Origin: a bacterium | GTDB taxonomy: Bacteria; Actinomycetota; Thermoleophilia; Miltoncostaeales; Miltoncostaeaceae | Length of the DNA stretch: 59,567 bases | Assembly: GCA_029977205.1 (NCBI GenBank) | Contig: JAPOLI010000004.1 | Coordinates: forward strand, 1-59,567 | Reading direction: 5' to 3' | Shown here: piece after piece, positions 8,772-17,131 of the stretch | Layout: each line of letters starts with the position of its first letter | Numbering within the stretch: position 1 is the first letter of the stretch | Program-made: the position numbers and the translations under genes | Notes under the pieces: generated by a model | Seen by the model: the letters and a program-made list of their open reading frames with translations, nothing else | Told to the model about the DNA's origin: nothing | Database searches by the model: none

Positions 8772-10733
8772 TCAGTCCGTGCGGCCCCGCCGGGGGGTGC
8801 GCTCGGCGCTGCCGACGACGGCCGAGAGCGTCGCGCTGGCGGCCTCGGCCGAGGTGGAGCCCGGCGTGGCCGCGTCGCTCGCGATCACCACCCGGCAGGG
8901 CGCATGCCTGAGCACGTAGTCGACGGTGCGTCCGAAGATGCTCTGGCCAAGGCGCCGCTTGCGGGCCACGCCCATCATGATCACCTCGGCGTTGGTGCGT
9001 CGCGCCTCCTCGACGATCGCCCGGCCCGCCTGCCGACCGTGGACGACCGTGGTGTCCACGCTCGCGCCGTACTCCTCGGCGATCTGGCGGGCGTGGGCGA
9101 GGAGTTGCTCGGCACCGCGCTCCTCACGTGGCATCCCGGCATCGATCGGGAGCTCCACCGGAACCTCGACGACGGTGATGGCGTGGATGGTCACGCCCCG
9201 GTCGGCCGCCAGCTTCCCTGCGGTGGCCATCATCTCCTCGGACGATTCGGTGGCCACGACCGGGACGAGGATGTTGGTGTAGGCGACGTCCACCTCGAGG
9301 GCCAGCTCCTGGCGCTCCATGGTGGCGGTCTGGGTCCAGGGAACGCCGATGTGCCGCCGGTATGCGATGTACATCAGGAAGCCGAACGCCATCCAGGCGA
9401 TTCCCACCCACCGGGCGTCGGGGCGCAGGATGAGCACCGCCACGAGGGCGCCGCCGGTTCCGAGCACGCCGAACACGGCGAAGAGGGGGATGCTCCGACC
9501 GCGGAAGGGGACGCTCGGACGCCCGCGGTACGGCCGCCTCATCTCGGGCCGCTTCCATCGCATCCAGATGATGGCCAGGTGGGCGATGCTGAACGAGAGC
9601 ATCGCGCCGAATGCGTAGAGGTTCGAGAGGAAGACGGCCTGGCCCGGGATCATGACCAGCGCGGCGATGGCGCAGAAGATCACGATGGCCACCGCGGGCG
9701 TGTTGAAGCGCGGGTGCAACCTGCGCATCGCCGATGGCAACTGCCGGTGGTAGCCCATCGCGTAGGTGAGGCGCGACACGCCGATCACCCCGGCATTGGT
9801 GGCGATGATCAGGATCGTCGCGGCCAGGACGCCCACGAAGGCCTGCACGATCGTGAGCCACACCCCGCTGAAGCCCAGTTGGTTCACGATGCCCAGGATC
9901 GGATCGCCGGCATACGTGGTGCCGAGCTCGGTGGCATAGGAGCCATCGGACTGCTGGGTCACCGGCAGTGCCGAGAGCGCCACGATGGGGATCAGCGCGT
10001 ACATCACCAGCACCGTGATGACGGTGGCGCGGATCGAGGCCGGGATGGTGCGCTCGGGCACCTGGGCCTCCTCGGCCATGTTCGAGATGGTCTCGATCCC
10101 CGTGTAGGCGATCATCGCCAGCGTGACGCCGATGATCACGTTGGTCCACGTGGGTGCCACGCCCCACACGATGTTGTCCCACACCTGCGTGGGGGAGAAC
10201 ACCACGATCAGCCCGACGATGACCAGCAGCACCTGCGTGCCCAGGTCGAGGAGCGCGAGGCCGATGTTGAGCTTGGCGGCCTCCTTGATACCGACGATGT
10301 TGAGCATCGCGATGAGCGCCACCACGCCGATGCCCACGATGATGTCCCAGGGGTTGCCGCGCAGCGGCTCCCAGAAGACTCCCAGGTAGTGGGGCACGAA
10401 GAACGCCGAGATGGCGATCGTGATGATGTAGTTGAGCATCTGGCCCCAGGCCGCACCGAAGGCCGCGCCCTCGTTGAAGGCCTGGCGCGCGAATGAGGAC
10501 GACCCCCCGGCCTCGGGGAACATCGCCGTTCCCTCGGTGTAGGTGATCGCCGTCGCCGCGAAGATGAGGCCGGCGAACAGGAACACCAGGGGCGTGAGGC
10601 CCAGGGCGTACGCGGCGACGAGGCCGAGCGCGTAGTAGATCGACGAGCCGACGTTGCCGTATGCCGTGGCCCACAGGCCGGGAACCCCGACGACACGCTC
10701 CATCCGCTCGCGCCTGCGGCGCCGGATGGCCAC
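8772..10733 (-). CDS. APC-superfamily amino acid permease with C-terminal UspA domain
   Basis: Inner-membrane permease of 653 residues. The first 450 residues form an APC-type carrier with about 12 helices, including the helix-1 signature AYGNVGSSIYYALG and the helix-6 segment MIAYTGIETISNMAEE. Residues about 480-625 form a cytoplasmic universal-stress-protein domain (NILVPVVATE start, VVHGRQAG, and APCRVVIASD end). APC-UspA fusions are known; the Usp part is thought to sense ATP or AMP. The likely start is GTG at 10733. Transported substrate unknown. It is followed by the structured spacer described separately. Confidence 0.88.
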   Translation of the reverse strand: MAIRRRRRERMERVVGVPGLWATAYGNVGSSIYYALGLVAAYALGLTPLVFLFAGLIFAATAITYTEGTAMFPEAGGSSSFARQAFNEGAAFGAAWGQMLNYIITIAISAFFVPHYLGVFWEPLRGNPWDIIVGIGVVALIAMLNIVGIKEAAKLNIGLALLDLGTQVLLVIVGLIVVFSPTQVWDNIVWGVAPTWTNVIIGVTLAMIAYTGIETISNMAEEAQVPERTIPASIRATVITVLVMYALIPIVALSALPVTQQSDGSYATELGTTYAGDPILGIVNQLGFSGVWLTIVQAFVGVLAATILIIATNAGVIGVSRLTYAMGYHRQLPSAMRRLHPRFNTPAVAIVIFCAIAALVMIPGQAVFLSNLYAFGAMLSFSIAHLAIIWMRWKRPEMRRPYRGRPSVPFRGRSIPLFAVFGVLGTGGALVAVLILRPDARWVGIAWMAFGFLMYIAYRRHIGVPWTQTATMERQELALEVDVAYTNILVPVVATESSEEMMATAGKLAADRGVTIHAITVVEVPVELPIDAGMPREERGAEQLLAHARQIAEEYGASVDTTVVHGRQAGRAIVEEARRTNAEVIMMGVARKRRLGQSIFGRTVDYVLRHAPCRVVIASDAATPGSTSAEAASATLSAVVGSAERTPRRGRTD

Positions 10734-10779
10734 TGTCTACCTCTGCCTCATTCGGCGCGGCATCGTACTCCCGTGCGGG

Positions 10780-10785
10780 TACCAT
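10780..10785 (+). promoter_or_regulatory. Candidate -10 (TACCAT) of the VOC gene
   Basis: TACCAT about 50 bases before the GTG at 10836 fits the TANNNT hexamer used throughout the window and would give a leader of roughly 44 bases containing the Shine-Dalgarno site. The -35 is weak. Confidence 0.35.
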
Positions 10786-10835
10786 CGCGACACGGGCTCC
10801 CGCCGGGGGCCAAGGACACAGGGGGCGCGGGGCAC

Positions 10836-11189
10836 GTGGCACTGATCGAGGGCGTTGACGTCGTCTTCTACGGCGTATGCAACATGGACCGGTCCATCGC
10901 GTTCTACGAGGGCGTGCTGGGCCTTGACCTCAACCACCGGGCCGGGAACGACTGGGCGCAGTTCTCTGTGGGCGGCACCGAACTCGGCCTGTTCGGCGAG
11001 CTCGCGACGTCTCCTCATCAGGGGGGCGCCACCGTCACCTTCCGCGTGTCCGACCTCCGCGCGCTCGAGGCTGCTCTGGACGCCGCCGGCGCCAAGAAGG
11101 ACCCGGTCGAGGACATGGGCGGCGCGCTCTCGATGGAGTTCCTCGACCCCGACGGCAACAAGCTCGTCGCGGTCGAACTGCAGGCCTAG
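10836..11189 (+). CDS. VOC-family (glyoxalase/bleomycin-resistance-like) protein
   Basis: Cytoplasmic 117-residue protein with two beta-alpha-beta-beta-beta repeats of the vicinal oxygen chelate fold. Visible pieces are VDVVFYGVCNMDRSIAFYEGVLG at the start (conserved Asp-x-x-x-Ala-Phe-Tyr pattern), the middle VTFRVSDLRALEAAL, and the end MEFLDPDGNKLVAVEL with a metal-type Glu. GTG at 10836 is chosen because a GGGGGCG Shine-Dalgarno stretch lies 8 bases upstream and the fold begins right after it. Substrate unknown. Its TAG overlaps the TAG of the opposite-strand gene within one CTAG. Confidence 0.85.
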   Translation: MALIEGVDVVFYGVCNMDRSIAFYEGVLGLDLNHRAGNDWAQFSVGGTELGLFGELATSPHQGGATVTFRVSDLRALEAALDAAGAKKDPVEDMGGALSMEFLDPDGNKLVAVELQA

Positions 11190-11587
11190 TCCCCGGCGGC
11201 CTCGGGCGGCGGAGCCGCGTCTGCTGCGGCCCGCCGGGCGGCCACCGCCTCGGCGAGGGCGGCCGGGTCCTCGGCCACCACGAGCACGCGGGATGTCTCC
11301 CAGGGTGCGGGCATGTGCGCGGTGAGCCGACCCGTGGTCTCGATCACCACGCCCACGCCGGGCGACGGCGCGAACACCACCATCCCCTTCGTGATGCGCG
11401 CGCCCACCCCGGCCCACCACGGCCACTTCCGCATGCGAATGCTCGCGATAGAGGCAATGGGGATGTCGACGTGGCCGACCCAGCCCATGCGGACGGCCAC
11501 GAGGTCGTCGGTGAGCTCGGCCTCGAATGGTCCCTTCGATGAGCTGAGGAAGCGCGACCAGCGGGATGTCTTCAGGGGGAAGATCAC
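11186..11587 (-). CDS. Small PH-like domain protein of unknown function
   Basis: Unrecognised 133-residue cytoplasmic protein. The pattern is beta-rich: PFEAELTDDLVAVRMGW, HVDIPIASIASIRM, WPWWAGVGARI, GMVVFAPSPGVGVVIETT, then a helix LAEAVAARRAAADAA. The strand, Trp-rich turn, strand order resembles bacterial PH-like domains, which is only a structural guess. GTG at 11587 is chosen because it overlaps the upstream stop as GTGA, giving coupling to the beta-propeller-type gene. Upstream in-frame codons lie inside that gene and have poor composition. The stop shares a CTAG with the converging VOC gene. Confidence 0.6.
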   Translation of the reverse strand: MIFPLKTSRWSRFLSSSKGPFEAELTDDLVAVRMGWVGHVDIPIASIASIRMRKWPWWAGVGARITKGMVVFAPSPGVGVVIETTGRLTAHMPAPWETSRVLVVAEDPAALAEAVAARRAAADAAPPPEAAGD

Positions 11588-13422
11588 GGCAGCGTGATGG
11601 TGCGCGCGATCGTGCCCAGCCCGCGCGAGGACGCGATCAGTATCCGCACCTGGTAACTGCCCGCCTTCGTGCGGGCGGGGATGCGAATGCGCGTCACGCG
11701 GCGCCCCTTCGCGGGCCGGCCGGATCGCGCGGCCACGAGCGTGAACCCAGGAGCCCGTCGCGAACCCGCCACGGGCTTTCGCAGCTCCACGCGCCACGCG
11801 GCGCGTGTCGGAAGCGAGAACTGCACGCGGGCCCACGGGCGGGTCACCCTCACCCGTACGGCCCGCGGGCGCACCGCTCGAGGCGAGGGTCCACGGGACG
11901 CGGCCGCACGGGTCGTCGCCACGGTCGTCGCCGCCCGTGCGCCGACCCCGTTTGTGGCCGTCACCGTCACGAGCTCGGTCCCGATCGGGGCCGTGAAGGT
12001 GACCGAGTACGCCCCGGTGTCCGCGATGCGGGCGTATCGCCGCCCCACCCGCACCGACACGACCCCCGCGGGGTCCGTCGCCCGGCCCGACACCGTGAGC
12101 CTGCGGCCGTCGAGGCGAGACGTGGCAGTCACGGAGGGGGCGCCAGCCGTGCCCGACCCGAGGTCGGTGACCCAGGCGTCATCCGTGCCGGCCACAGGTG
12201 CCGTGGTGAACGATGCGACGTCGCCCGCGCCGCTGATGGCGGCGCGCGTGCTGGCCTGGGCCGGGGCATCCCCGGTCGCCGTGCGCGACGCCCGGAACAG
12301 GGCATCGCCGGCGAGGGTGCGCACGTAGACATCATCGGCCGCGTTGGCGTCGGCACCGTCGCCTCCGGCCGTTGCGCCGGCGAAGGCCACGCGCGCGCCG
12401 TCGGCGCTGATCGCTGGTGCATCAGAGATTGCAGCGGGCGAGACGCGGCGGGTCGCGCCCGTGCCGAGGTCGCGCACGTACGCATCCGGGTCGGAGTCGC
12501 CGTCGGCGGCCACGAGTTGCGCGGAGGATGAGAACGCCACCATGGAGCCGTCGCCGGAGATCGACGGCAGCGATGAGTCACCGTTGTCGCTCCCACCGCT
12601 GGCACGGCTGGCCACCGCGATCGTCCGGGCGCGAGGTCGTGCCACGTAGACATCGGCGTTGCCGTCGGAGTCGGATCCGGCCAGCACGGACGCGGCCGCG
12701 GTCCCGTCGAAGGCGATGGCGGCGCCGTCGGCGCTGATGGAGGGGTGGCCGACGGCCTGAGGCGATTGCACGCCGGCAGCCGTCTGGCTCACGAGCGTGA
12801 GGGCGCCACGGGCGCGCAGGTTCGCCATGTAGATGTCGGCGACGCCGTTGGTGTCCGCGGCGAGCAGGGCGCCGTCACCGGATGTGAACGCCACCTTCGC
12901 GCCATCGGACGAGATCGAGGGCTGGCCGGTCACGCCGCCCGCAACGGGGGCGCCGCGCGTGTCGCGGGAGATCAGCACGATGCGGCCGGTGAGTGTGTCC
13001 TTCCGGAACACGTCGGTGGCCCCGTTGCCATCGCCGGGGACGAGGTTCGACGCCTCGGTCGCGAACACCACGAAGCGCCCCTGCAGCGAGGCACCGTAGG
13101 CCCGCGCGGTGTCCGGGTCGTCCACCGATGCGTTCGCGGGCTCTCCCTGGGCACTCGTGGACACCATGGCGATCGTCCCGGTCGCACGGTCCCGCAGGAA
13201 CAACTGCCGCACTCCGCCGGTCGGGACGCCCGACAGCGCTGCGGTGGAGGTGATCAGCACATAGCGGCCGTCGGGGGAGAACGCGGCCCCGCGCACGGGC
13301 TCCGTGGCGGGCGCCCCGCCCGGCATGAGCCCCAGGCTCGAGATGTCCCCGGTCGCGCCCAGGGCGACGAGTGGCGCGAGGGCACATGCCCCCGCAGCGG
13401 CGATCAGGGCGGCGCGCGGCAT
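11584..13422 (-). CDS. Exported PD40/TolB-type beta-propeller protein with Ig-like C-terminal domain
   Basis: Secreted or envelope protein of 612 residues. Residues 1-22 look like a signal peptide (LIAAAGACALAPLVALG). At least six PD40 repeats follow with the hallmark SxDGxxVAF: for example SPDGRYVLITS, SSDGAKVAFTS, SADGAAIAFDG, SGDGSMVAFSS and SADGARVAFAG, each followed by an Asp-rich loop such as DTNGVADIY or DSDGNADVY that could bind Ca2+. After about residue 430 comes an Ig-like domain (RLTVSGRATDPAGVVSVRVG), then a basic beta-rich tail. Such proteins are usually scaffolds or binding platforms; a catalytic role is not visible. Divergent from the amidase gene. Confidence 0.82.
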   Translation of the reverse strand: MPRAALIAAAGACALAPLVALGATGDISSLGLMPGGAPATEPVRGAAFSPDGRYVLITSTAALSGVPTGGVRQLFLRDRATGTIAMVSTSAQGEPANASVDDPDTARAYGASLQGRFVVFATEASNLVPGDGNGATDVFRKDTLTGRIVLISRDTRGAPVAGGVTGQPSISSDGAKVAFTSGDGALLAADTNGVADIYMANLRARGALTLVSQTAAGVQSPQAVGHPSISADGAAIAFDGTAAASVLAGSDSDGNADVYVARPRARTIAVASRASGGSDNGDSSLPSISGDGSMVAFSSSAQLVAADGDSDPDAYVRDLGTGATRRVSPAAISDAPAISADGARVAFAGATAGGDGADANAADDVYVRTLAGDALFRASRTATGDAPAQASTRAAISGAGDVASFTTAPVAGTDDAWVTDLGSGTAGAPSVTATSRLDGRRLTVSGRATDPAGVVSVRVGRRYARIADTGAYSVTFTAPIGTELVTVTATNGVGARAATTVATTRAAASRGPSPRAVRPRAVRVRVTRPWARVQFSLPTRAAWRVELRKPVAGSRRAPGFTLVAARSGRPAKGRRVTRIRIPARTKAGSYQVRILIASSRGLGTIARTITLP

Positions 13423-13481
13423 GTGATGAGGCTAGCCATCCACGCGGCGCAGGGAATGGAAACGGGGTGCTGCCGCAACGT

Positions 13482-13492
13482 GTTGGACCAAC
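13482..13492. promoter_or_regulatory. Palindrome GTTGGACCAAC between divergent genes
   Basis: An 11-bp perfect palindrome lies in the 91-bp space between the divergent propeller-protein and amidase genes, 22 bases before the amidase ATG. It could be an operator for either gene; there is no other support. Confidence 0.2.
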
Positions 13493-13513
13493 GACGCCGG
13501 GCCAGCGGCTTAG

Positions 13514-14569
13514 ATGCCGTCCGTGCGCCCCGCCCGGACACTCCTCGCCGCGCTCGCCCTCGCCCTGGCATCGGCCTCTGCGGGCATGGCCCTGCCGGTG
13601 GTGGCGATTGATGCCGGCCACGGGGGAGCCGATTCCGGCGCGGTGGGCCTGATTCCTCCGGAGGTGATCACGGGGCTTGAGCCGCGCGCCACGGATGAGC
13701 TCCAGCCCGCGCTCTTCGAGAAGGACGTCAACCTCGACGTCGCCCACCGCCTGAACGCATGGCTGATGGCGCGCGGGTTCCCGACGATCATGACGCGCAG
13801 CACCGATAACGCGGGCGGCGATGTGCCGTATACCGATGTCGGCACCGACCTGCGCGCGCGGACGGACCTGGCGAACGGCGCCCCCGCCGAGATCTTCGTG
13901 TCCATCCACCAGAACAGCGCGAAGACCCCGGCAAGCGGTACCGAGACCTACGTGAAGGCAGGTGCCCCGTTACCCACGCAGGTGCTCGCGGCGACGATCC
14001 AGCGGACGCTCGTCGCCTGCCTCGGCCTGCCGGACCGCGGCGTGCGGGAGCGATCGTTCTTCGTCGTGCGTGAGACGACCATGCCGGCGGTGCTCGTGGA
14101 GGGCGGCTTCCTCACGAGTCCGACGGATGTGTTCCTGCTGGCGCAGCCGGACTTCCGCCAGAGGATCGCCGAGGCCATCGGCGGCGCGGTGTGGTCATAC
14201 GCGGGCCTCGGTGACCCCGGCCCCATCTGCTCGGGCGCTGTCGCCGCGGCTCCGCCCCCGGTGCCGAAGACCATCACGGTGGCCCGCGCAGGCCGGGCGC
14301 TCACCAAGAAGGCCGGCATCAACCCGCGCCGTGGTGACCTCTGGGTGGCAGTCGTACGCGATGCGGCGGGCAAGCCCATGTCGAGCATCCCGGTGAAGGC
14401 CCGGATGCCCAACGGCAAGGGCGTCGCCATCACGACGCGCCCTGACGGCAAGGCGCTGCTGGCCGTGCCCCGGAGGCGCGGCAAGCTGAAGGTGGCGGTG
14501 GCGATGCCGGGGATAAAGGTGTCGGCCACCCGTCGCGTGCCGGCTCGGGTGCCCGCGCGCCGCAGGTAG
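13514..14569 (+). CDS. N-acetylmuramoyl-L-alanine amidase (Amidase_3)
   Basis: Exported zinc amidase that cleaves the MurNAc-L-Ala bond of peptidoglycan. The 351-residue product begins with a signal peptide (TLLAALALALASASAGMA). The Amidase_3 domain (about 23-235) keeps the zinc ligands in DAGHGGADSG and SIHQNSAK, a Glu in FEKDVNLDVAHRL, and the catalytic Glu in VLVEGGFLTSP. A 17-residue insertion (PPEVITGLEPRATDELQ) separates the first ligand from the second. The last 110 residues form a separate basic beta-rich domain that may bind the wall. It fits with the other wall hydrolases of this window. Confidence 0.92.
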   Translation: MPSVRPARTLLAALALALASASAGMALPVVAIDAGHGGADSGAVGLIPPEVITGLEPRATDELQPALFEKDVNLDVAHRLNAWLMARGFPTIMTRSTDNAGGDVPYTDVGTDLRARTDLANGAPAEIFVSIHQNSAKTPASGTETYVKAGAPLPTQVLAATIQRTLVACLGLPDRGVRERSFFVVRETTMPAVLVEGGFLTSPTDVFLLAQPDFRQRIAEAIGGAVWSYAGLGDPGPICSGAVAAAPPPVPKTITVARAGRALTKKAGINPRRGDLWVAVVRDAAGKPMSSIPVKARMPNGKGVAITTRPDGKALLAVPRRRGKLKVAVAMPGIKVSATRRVPARVPARRR

Positions 14570-14647
14570 GACTCCGGACCGGGCCACCGCGCCGGGTCGT
14601 CGGGGCGCGCCCCGTGGCGCCGCACCGGTGGCGTCGGAGGCCGCTCG

Positions 14648-14653
14648 TAGGAT
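14648..14653 (+). promoter_or_regulatory. Candidate -10 (TAGGAT) of the exonuclease gene
   Basis: TAGGAT ends 8 bases before the ATG at 14662, which predicts a leaderless or nearly leaderless mRNA and supports that start over an upstream in-frame ATG at 14614. Confidence 0.4.
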
Positions 14654-14661
14654 CCACGGCG

Positions 14662-15558
14662 ATGGGAGACCCCGAGCCGCCGACCGACACGTCGCAGACC
14701 CCATCGAGGCTTCCCACACCCGGGGCGGAGGATGCGCACACCGCCGGCGATCGCGTGCGTGAGGTCATCGCCCGCCTCGGCCGACCGGTGTCGGTCGCCG
14801 AGGTCGCGGTGGAGGCGCTCGGCATCGACGGGTGCCCGCTGTCGGTGGCACAGCGACTCGCGCGGGACATCGTCGCCGGCGACTCCCGGCTCGCCTGGGA
14901 CGGCGACCGGATCACCGACGCCGGGGGCGCCGGGGGCGGCACCGCGCTGGGCGCCACGCGCTTCTGCATCGTCGACCTCGAGACCACCGGCGGCGCGCCG
15001 GGGTCATCGGCAATCACCGAGATCGGCGCCGTGCGGGTCGAGGGGCTCCGCATCACGGATCGGTTCTCCACCCTCGTCGACCCCGAGTGCCCGATTCCGC
15101 CGCACATCACCGGCATCACCGGCATCGATGACGCCATGGTGCGGGGCCAGCCGGTGATCGACGTGGCCCTGCCGGCGTTCATCGCCTTCGCCGGCGATGA
15201 CGTGCTGGTCGCGCACAACGCGCCCTTCGACCTCAGGTTCCTCAACTACGAGCGGTTGCGCCTGCGGGATGGCTACTTCACCCAGCCGTGGCTCGACACG
15301 CTCGTCCTCGCGCGCCGGCTGCTCAACGGCGCGCTGCCCCGGCATGACCTGTCAACGCTCGCGACGTGGGCCGGCGCCCCGGTGCGACCGGCCCATCGCG
15401 CGCTCGCCGACGCGGAGGCGACGGCGAGCGTCCTCGTGGCGCTTGTCGGATTGATGCGGGCGGGTGCAGAGACCACGCTCGACGCCGCGATGGCGATCGG
15501 GCAGCCGGGCGCGCGGCGGGGGCCGCAGGGCCCGGAGGAGTCCGCCGCAGCGGCGTGA
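14662..15558 (+). CDS. DEDDh exonuclease (DnaQ-like) with N-terminal helical domain
   Basis: Probable 3'-5' exonuclease related to the DNA polymerase III epsilon subunit, 298 residues. The catalytic core (about 100-265) has ExoI motif CIVDLETTGG, ExoII VAHNAPFDLRFL and ExoIII HRALADAEAT, giving the full Asp-Glu-Asp-Asp set plus His. About 90 residues precede it, with REVIARLGRPVSVAEVAVEALG and SVAQRLARDIVAGDSRLAWDGDRIT, which reads like a winged-helix module. That extension is not part of minimal DnaQ and may direct the nuclease to DNA or a partner. It is followed by mutY and mutT, suggesting a repair cluster. Confidence 0.86.
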   Translation: MGDPEPPTDTSQTPSRLPTPGAEDAHTAGDRVREVIARLGRPVSVAEVAVEALGIDGCPLSVAQRLARDIVAGDSRLAWDGDRITDAGGAGGGTALGATRFCIVDLETTGGAPGSSAITEIGAVRVEGLRITDRFSTLVDPECPIPPHITGITGIDDAMVRGQPVIDVALPAFIAFAGDDVLVAHNAPFDLRFLNYERLRLRDGYFTQPWLDTLVLARRLLNGALPRHDLSTLATWAGAPVRPAHRALADAEATASVLVALVGLMRAGAETTLDAAMAIGQPGARRGPQGPEESAAAA

Positions 15559-15619
15559 CCATCGCGCGGGCGACGCGGTTCCCGGTCACGTCCCTCGCCT
15601 GCCGTGGGACACTCGGCAC

Positions 15620-16417
15620 GTGACTCCCGATTCCCCGGCGCTGGCGGTGAGGCGGCTCGTGCGGTGGTTCCGCGCCGAGGGGCCCGACCTCCCGTGGCGG
15701 CGCACGCGGGATCACTGGGCGATCCTGGTGTCGGAGGTCATGCTCCAGGCCACTCCGGTGTCGCGCGTGCTGCCGTTTTACGAGGCATGGATGGAGCGCT
15801 GGCCGCGCCCCGCTGACCTCGCCGACGTGCCGGTGGGCGACGCCATCTCGGCGTGGCAGGGCCTGGGATACCCGCGCCGCGCGCGCAACCTCCATGCCGC
15901 GGCGCATCAGGTGGCGCGCGACGGCTGGCCCACCCCGGACAGGTATGAGGACCTGCCGGGGGTCGGGCGGTACACCGCGGACGCGCTGCGGTGCTTCGCG
16001 GATGAGATGCCCGTGCTGCCCGAGGACGTCAACGTGACCCGGGTCGTCGCGCGTCGCTTTCCCGGCGGGTGGCCAGGTGCGCCCCGCGGGCGCGCCTGGG
16101 ATGCGGGCCAGGCGATGATGGATCTGGGGCGCGAGTTCTGCCGTGCGCGGGCACCCCGGTGCGACGACGGCTGCCCGCTGCGGACGGGCTGCCCGGCCGC
16201 CGACGCGGGAGTCGTCGATGAGGTCACCCCGCGCACGCGGCGCCAGGCGCCCTACGAGGGGTCTATGCGCCAGCGCCGCGGCGTGCTGCTGCGCTCGCTT
16301 GCGGAGGATGGCACGGCCCGCGTGGCGATCGACCCGGAGGCCGCGGCCAGCCTGGTGGCGGAGGGGCTTGCCGACCGCAAGGGCGCCGTGCTGGTGCCGG
16401 CGGGGCGCGAAGGCTGA
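15620..16417 (+). CDS. mutY: Atypical short MutY-type adenine DNA glycosylase
   Basis: Base-excision glycosylase of the HhH-GPD/MutY family, which removes A opposite 8-oxoguanine. The 265-residue product has SEVMLQ with the catalytic Glu, HhH LPGVGRYTADAL, an Asp in PEDVNVTRVVAR, and four cysteines for a 4Fe-4S cluster. Several features depart from the family: LQQT is LQAT, so the Gln that inserts beside 8-oxoG is Ala; two extra residues precede the catalytic Asp; cluster spacing is C-x6-C-x3-C-x5-C instead of x2 in the middle; and the NUDIX-like C-terminal domain is missing. GTG at 15620 is preferred. It is coupled to the next gene by TGATG. Confidence 0.82.
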   Translation: MTPDSPALAVRRLVRWFRAEGPDLPWRRTRDHWAILVSEVMLQATPVSRVLPFYEAWMERWPRPADLADVPVGDAISAWQGLGYPRRARNLHAAAHQVARDGWPTPDRYEDLPGVGRYTADALRCFADEMPVLPEDVNVTRVVARRFPGGWPGAPRGRAWDAGQAMMDLGREFCRARAPRCDDGCPLRTGCPAADAGVVDEVTPRTRRQAPYEGSMRQRRGVLLRSLAEDGTARVAIDPEAAASLVAEGLADRKGAVLVPAGREG

Positions 16418-16872
16418 TGGCGCGCCGGGATGAACCGGTGATCGTGGTCGCGGCCGTGATACGCCGCGGCCCGTGGATCCTCATCACCCAACGCCCCGAG
16501 GGCTCGGGGCATGCCGGGCGCTGGGAGTTCCCGGGTGGCAAGCGGGAGCCCGGGGAGCGCGACGTCGTTGCCCTGCGGCGCGAGTTGCGCGAAGAGCTCG
16601 GCATCGAGGTGGGTGACGCCCGGATGATCTGGCGCGAGGATGCCGGGCCCCTCCGCCTGCGGTTCTACGACTGCGAGTACCTCCCGTTGCAGCGCCCACG
16701 GGCGCTCGTGAGCCCGCAGTTCCGCTGGGTGCGACGGGAGGACCTCCCCGGCTACGACTTCCCGCCCGCTGACGATCGACTGGTGAGCGCACTGGCAAGT
16801 GACCGCATCGGACGGCGCAGGCGACGAACGCGCCGGAGACGCCGCGCCCGGCGGGTACCATCCCACTCGTAA
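16417..16872 (+). CDS. NUDIX hydrolase, MutT-like
   Basis: Cytoplasmic 151-residue pyrophosphohydrolase with a canonical Nudix box GKREPGE-x7-REL-REELGI (about residues 43-65), MutT-like FPGGKREPGE and the preceding VVAAVIRRGPWILITQRPEG strand. MutT enzymes hydrolyse 8-oxo-dGTP before it is incorporated. The ATG overlaps the mutY stop in TGATG, so a nucleotide-pool enzyme and a mismatch glycosylase of the same oxidised-guanine pathway are translated as a unit. The C-terminus is a basic Arg-rich tail (about 18 residues). Other NUDIX substrates are possible; the neighbour favours 8-oxo-purines. Confidence 0.85.
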   Translation: MARRDEPVIVVAAVIRRGPWILITQRPEGSGHAGRWEFPGGKREPGERDVVALRRELREELGIEVGDARMIWREDAGPLRLRFYDCEYLPLQRPRALVSPQFRWVRREDLPGYDFPPADDRLVSALASDRIGRRRRRTRRRRRARRVPSHS

Positions 16873-16887
16873 TCGGTGGAGGTGCAG

Positions 16888-17061
16888 ATGGCCAAGGCCA
16901 AGAAGGAGCGCCGGAGCAGCTTCCGGACCATGGAGGGGGGGGACGACGTGCTCTCGCGCCTCGACGCCCTCGCGGCGATCGAGGAAGCCGAGGAGAAGGC
17001 CCGCGCCGCGGCACTTCCCGATGCCGATGACGTTCCCGCCGAGGAGCCCCGGGAGGGCTAG
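16888..17061 (+). CDS. Small basic-acidic hypothetical protein (57 aa)
   Basis: Unrecognised short protein. It starts with a Lys/Arg-rich segment (AKAKKERRSSFRTM), continues with an amphipathic helix LSRLDALAAIEEAEEKARAAA and ends in an acidic tail. The ATG at 16888 has a GGTGGAGG Shine-Dalgarno site 5 bases upstream, which is why it is preferred over a GTG 12 bases earlier. It follows mutT by 15 bases and could be cotranscribed. No function can be assigned. Confidence 0.55.
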   Translation: MAKAKKERRSSFRTMEGGDDVLSRLDALAAIEEAEEKARAAALPDADDVPAEEPREG

Positions 17062-17119
17062 TCGTCACCGACTGTGCCGTGCGCCGCCGGATCCCGGCGT
17101 GGCAGGCACCGGTCGGGTC

Positions 17120-17125
17120 TAACCT
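17120..17125 (+). promoter_or_regulatory. Candidate -10 (TAACCT) of the membrane-protein gene
   Basis: TAACCT ends 6 bases before the ATG at 17132, consistent with a leaderless transcript. Confidence 0.4.
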
Positions 17126-17131
17126 CAGCGC

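Noticed and set aside
9124-10842. 572-codon second minus-strand frame over the APC permease
   Set aside because: Composition is His/Arg/Gly-rich and the alternative frame shows clear permease and UspA motifs.
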